Positions 30,359-30,961 of a stretch of DNA of 30,961 nt are shown one piece after another. Each line of letters opens with the position of its first letter. The first letter of the stretch is position 1. The notes below the pieces were generated by a model. The model made no database searches, had not been told where the DNA came from, and saw only the letters and a list, made by a program, of their open reading frames with translations. The translations under genes were made by a program, and so were the position numbers. Location of the stretch: the NCBI GenBank assembly GCA_027579435.1, contig JANBPK010000010.1:1-30961 (forward strand), read 5' to 3'. The stretch is from Candolleomyces eurysporus. Taxonomy: Eukaryota > Basidiomycota > Agaricomycetes > Agaricales > Psathyrellaceae.

Positions 30359-30961
30359 TTAATTTGTGGGACCTTGGGTGCCAAACTGGATTATTTCATC
30401 GGGACGACGTTGAATCTGAGAGTTGTCATACATGTAGTTGAGATTACTGTGGTGGTGTCTTGCATGAGCATGGGGGTGGGGGACATGGTGCATGACGGGA
30501 GTTGGGTTTCCAGCATACGGGGAAGAGATGTTCACAGGGAGAGATTTTGGCATGGAAGAGAAGAGGGGAGAAGGGTTGTGTGAGTGGCGGGAATGCGAAT
30601 GCGAATGGGAGTGAGAACCGCCGTGGTTGTGCGCATGAGAATGAGACGCGATGTGGGGAATCTGCTGGGGTATTGACATGCTGGGTGCGCGGAAAGCAGT
30701 AGGCGGGGTGAGAACAGGGGTAAAGAAGGGTTCGTCGACGTGATGCGACGGGTGGGGGTCGCGGGGAATGTGCTGCTCGACGATGGGAGGCTGGATGGGC
30801 TGCTCATGCTCTCGGTCGAGACGCGTGTCGGCAGACGAGCTGGGCTCTGGGATCTGGTCCATCACGGGGTCTTGGTCGTCNTTCTGCGTCGTCTGCGTCG
30901 TTTTCGACAATGCCTGGATTGGCGTCNGCAGCGCGCTTCTGAGCCGCAATCTCTTCGGCGG
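30359..30961 (-). CDS. His/Ser-rich hypothetical protein, 3' part only
   Basis: The minus-strand frame enters at the window end and stops at 30359. About 195 C-terminal residues are visible. They are Pro rich (EQPIQPPIVEQHIPRDPHP; TPVLTPPTAFRAPS) with a marked His/Ser tract (SHAHNHGGSHSHSHSHSRHS) and a second His cluster (HHVPHPHAHARHHH). The tail is IQRRPDEIIQFGTQGPTN. It is mostly disordered, and no domain is seen in this part. Two ambiguous bases (30881 and 30927) make the upstream frame uncertain. Upstream of them, one frame reads EEIAAQKRAA, another reads on through an acidic stretch. It is convergent with the preceding gene, with 42 bp between the stops. Confidence 0.65.
   Translation of the reverse strand, partial: PPKRLRLRSALXTPIQALSKTTQTTQXDDQDPVMDQIPEPSSSADTRLDREHEQPIQPPIVEQHIPRDPHPSHHVDEPFFTPVLTPPTAFRAPSMSIPQQIPHIASHSHAHNHGGSHSHSHSHSRHSHNPSPLFSSMPKSLPVNISSPYAGNPTPVMHHVPHPHAHARHHHSNLNYMYDNSQIQRRPDEIIQFGTQGPTN

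Overview
This window looks like nuclear DNA of a filamentous basidiomycete, probably an Agaricomycete (an inference, not a placement). The evidence is short 50-70 nt introns with GTNNGT...YAG borders, a spliced Rad21/Scc1 cohesin gene, a PPR-type gene, and a dense nest of LTR and DNA transposons. It divides into a repeat-dominated left part (1 to about 25.7 kb) and a compact host-gene part (about 26.1 kb to the end).

1-6.5 kb: non-coding repeats in diverged copies, a gag-like retroelement remnant behind a candidate LTR, and two solo LTRs of one family (4628-5341 and 5753-6500), each with a perfect 5-bp target-site duplication. 6.5-12.2 kb: two arms of one repeat lie in inverted orientation around a broken Ty1/Copia polyprotein (integrase, RT, RNase H). 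12.3-13.2 kb: the 3' exons of an unrecognised spliced gene. 13.4-19.95 kb: a very AT-rich block with degraded coding remnants and a third arm copy (16772-17721) that carries heavy C-to-T and G-to-A change, resembling RIP. 19.98-22.77 kb: a broken Ser/Pro-rich reading frame and non-coding DNA with short perfect inverted repeats.

22770-25701 is the most interesting object. It is a complete-looking Tc1/mariner-type DNA transposon flanked by TA, with terminal inverted repeats that match at 31 of the first 35 positions. Besides a DD34E transposase it carries a second, convergent, five-exon gene for a 438-residue protein with an SAM-like C-terminus. The second gene reads through intact once one ambiguous base is dropped; the transposase also has one extra C in a C8 run.

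26.1-31 kb: a PPR-like gene (minus) that ends early next to the transposon, a divergently arranged RAD21 gene (plus, seven exons, first exon only the ATG), a two-exon basic/acidic hypothetical protein (plus), and the 3' part of a His-rich hypothetical gene (minus) running off the window.

The window contains 26 isolated single N bases. At 23001 and 25240 the N behaves as an inserted extra base, because removing it restores a reading frame.
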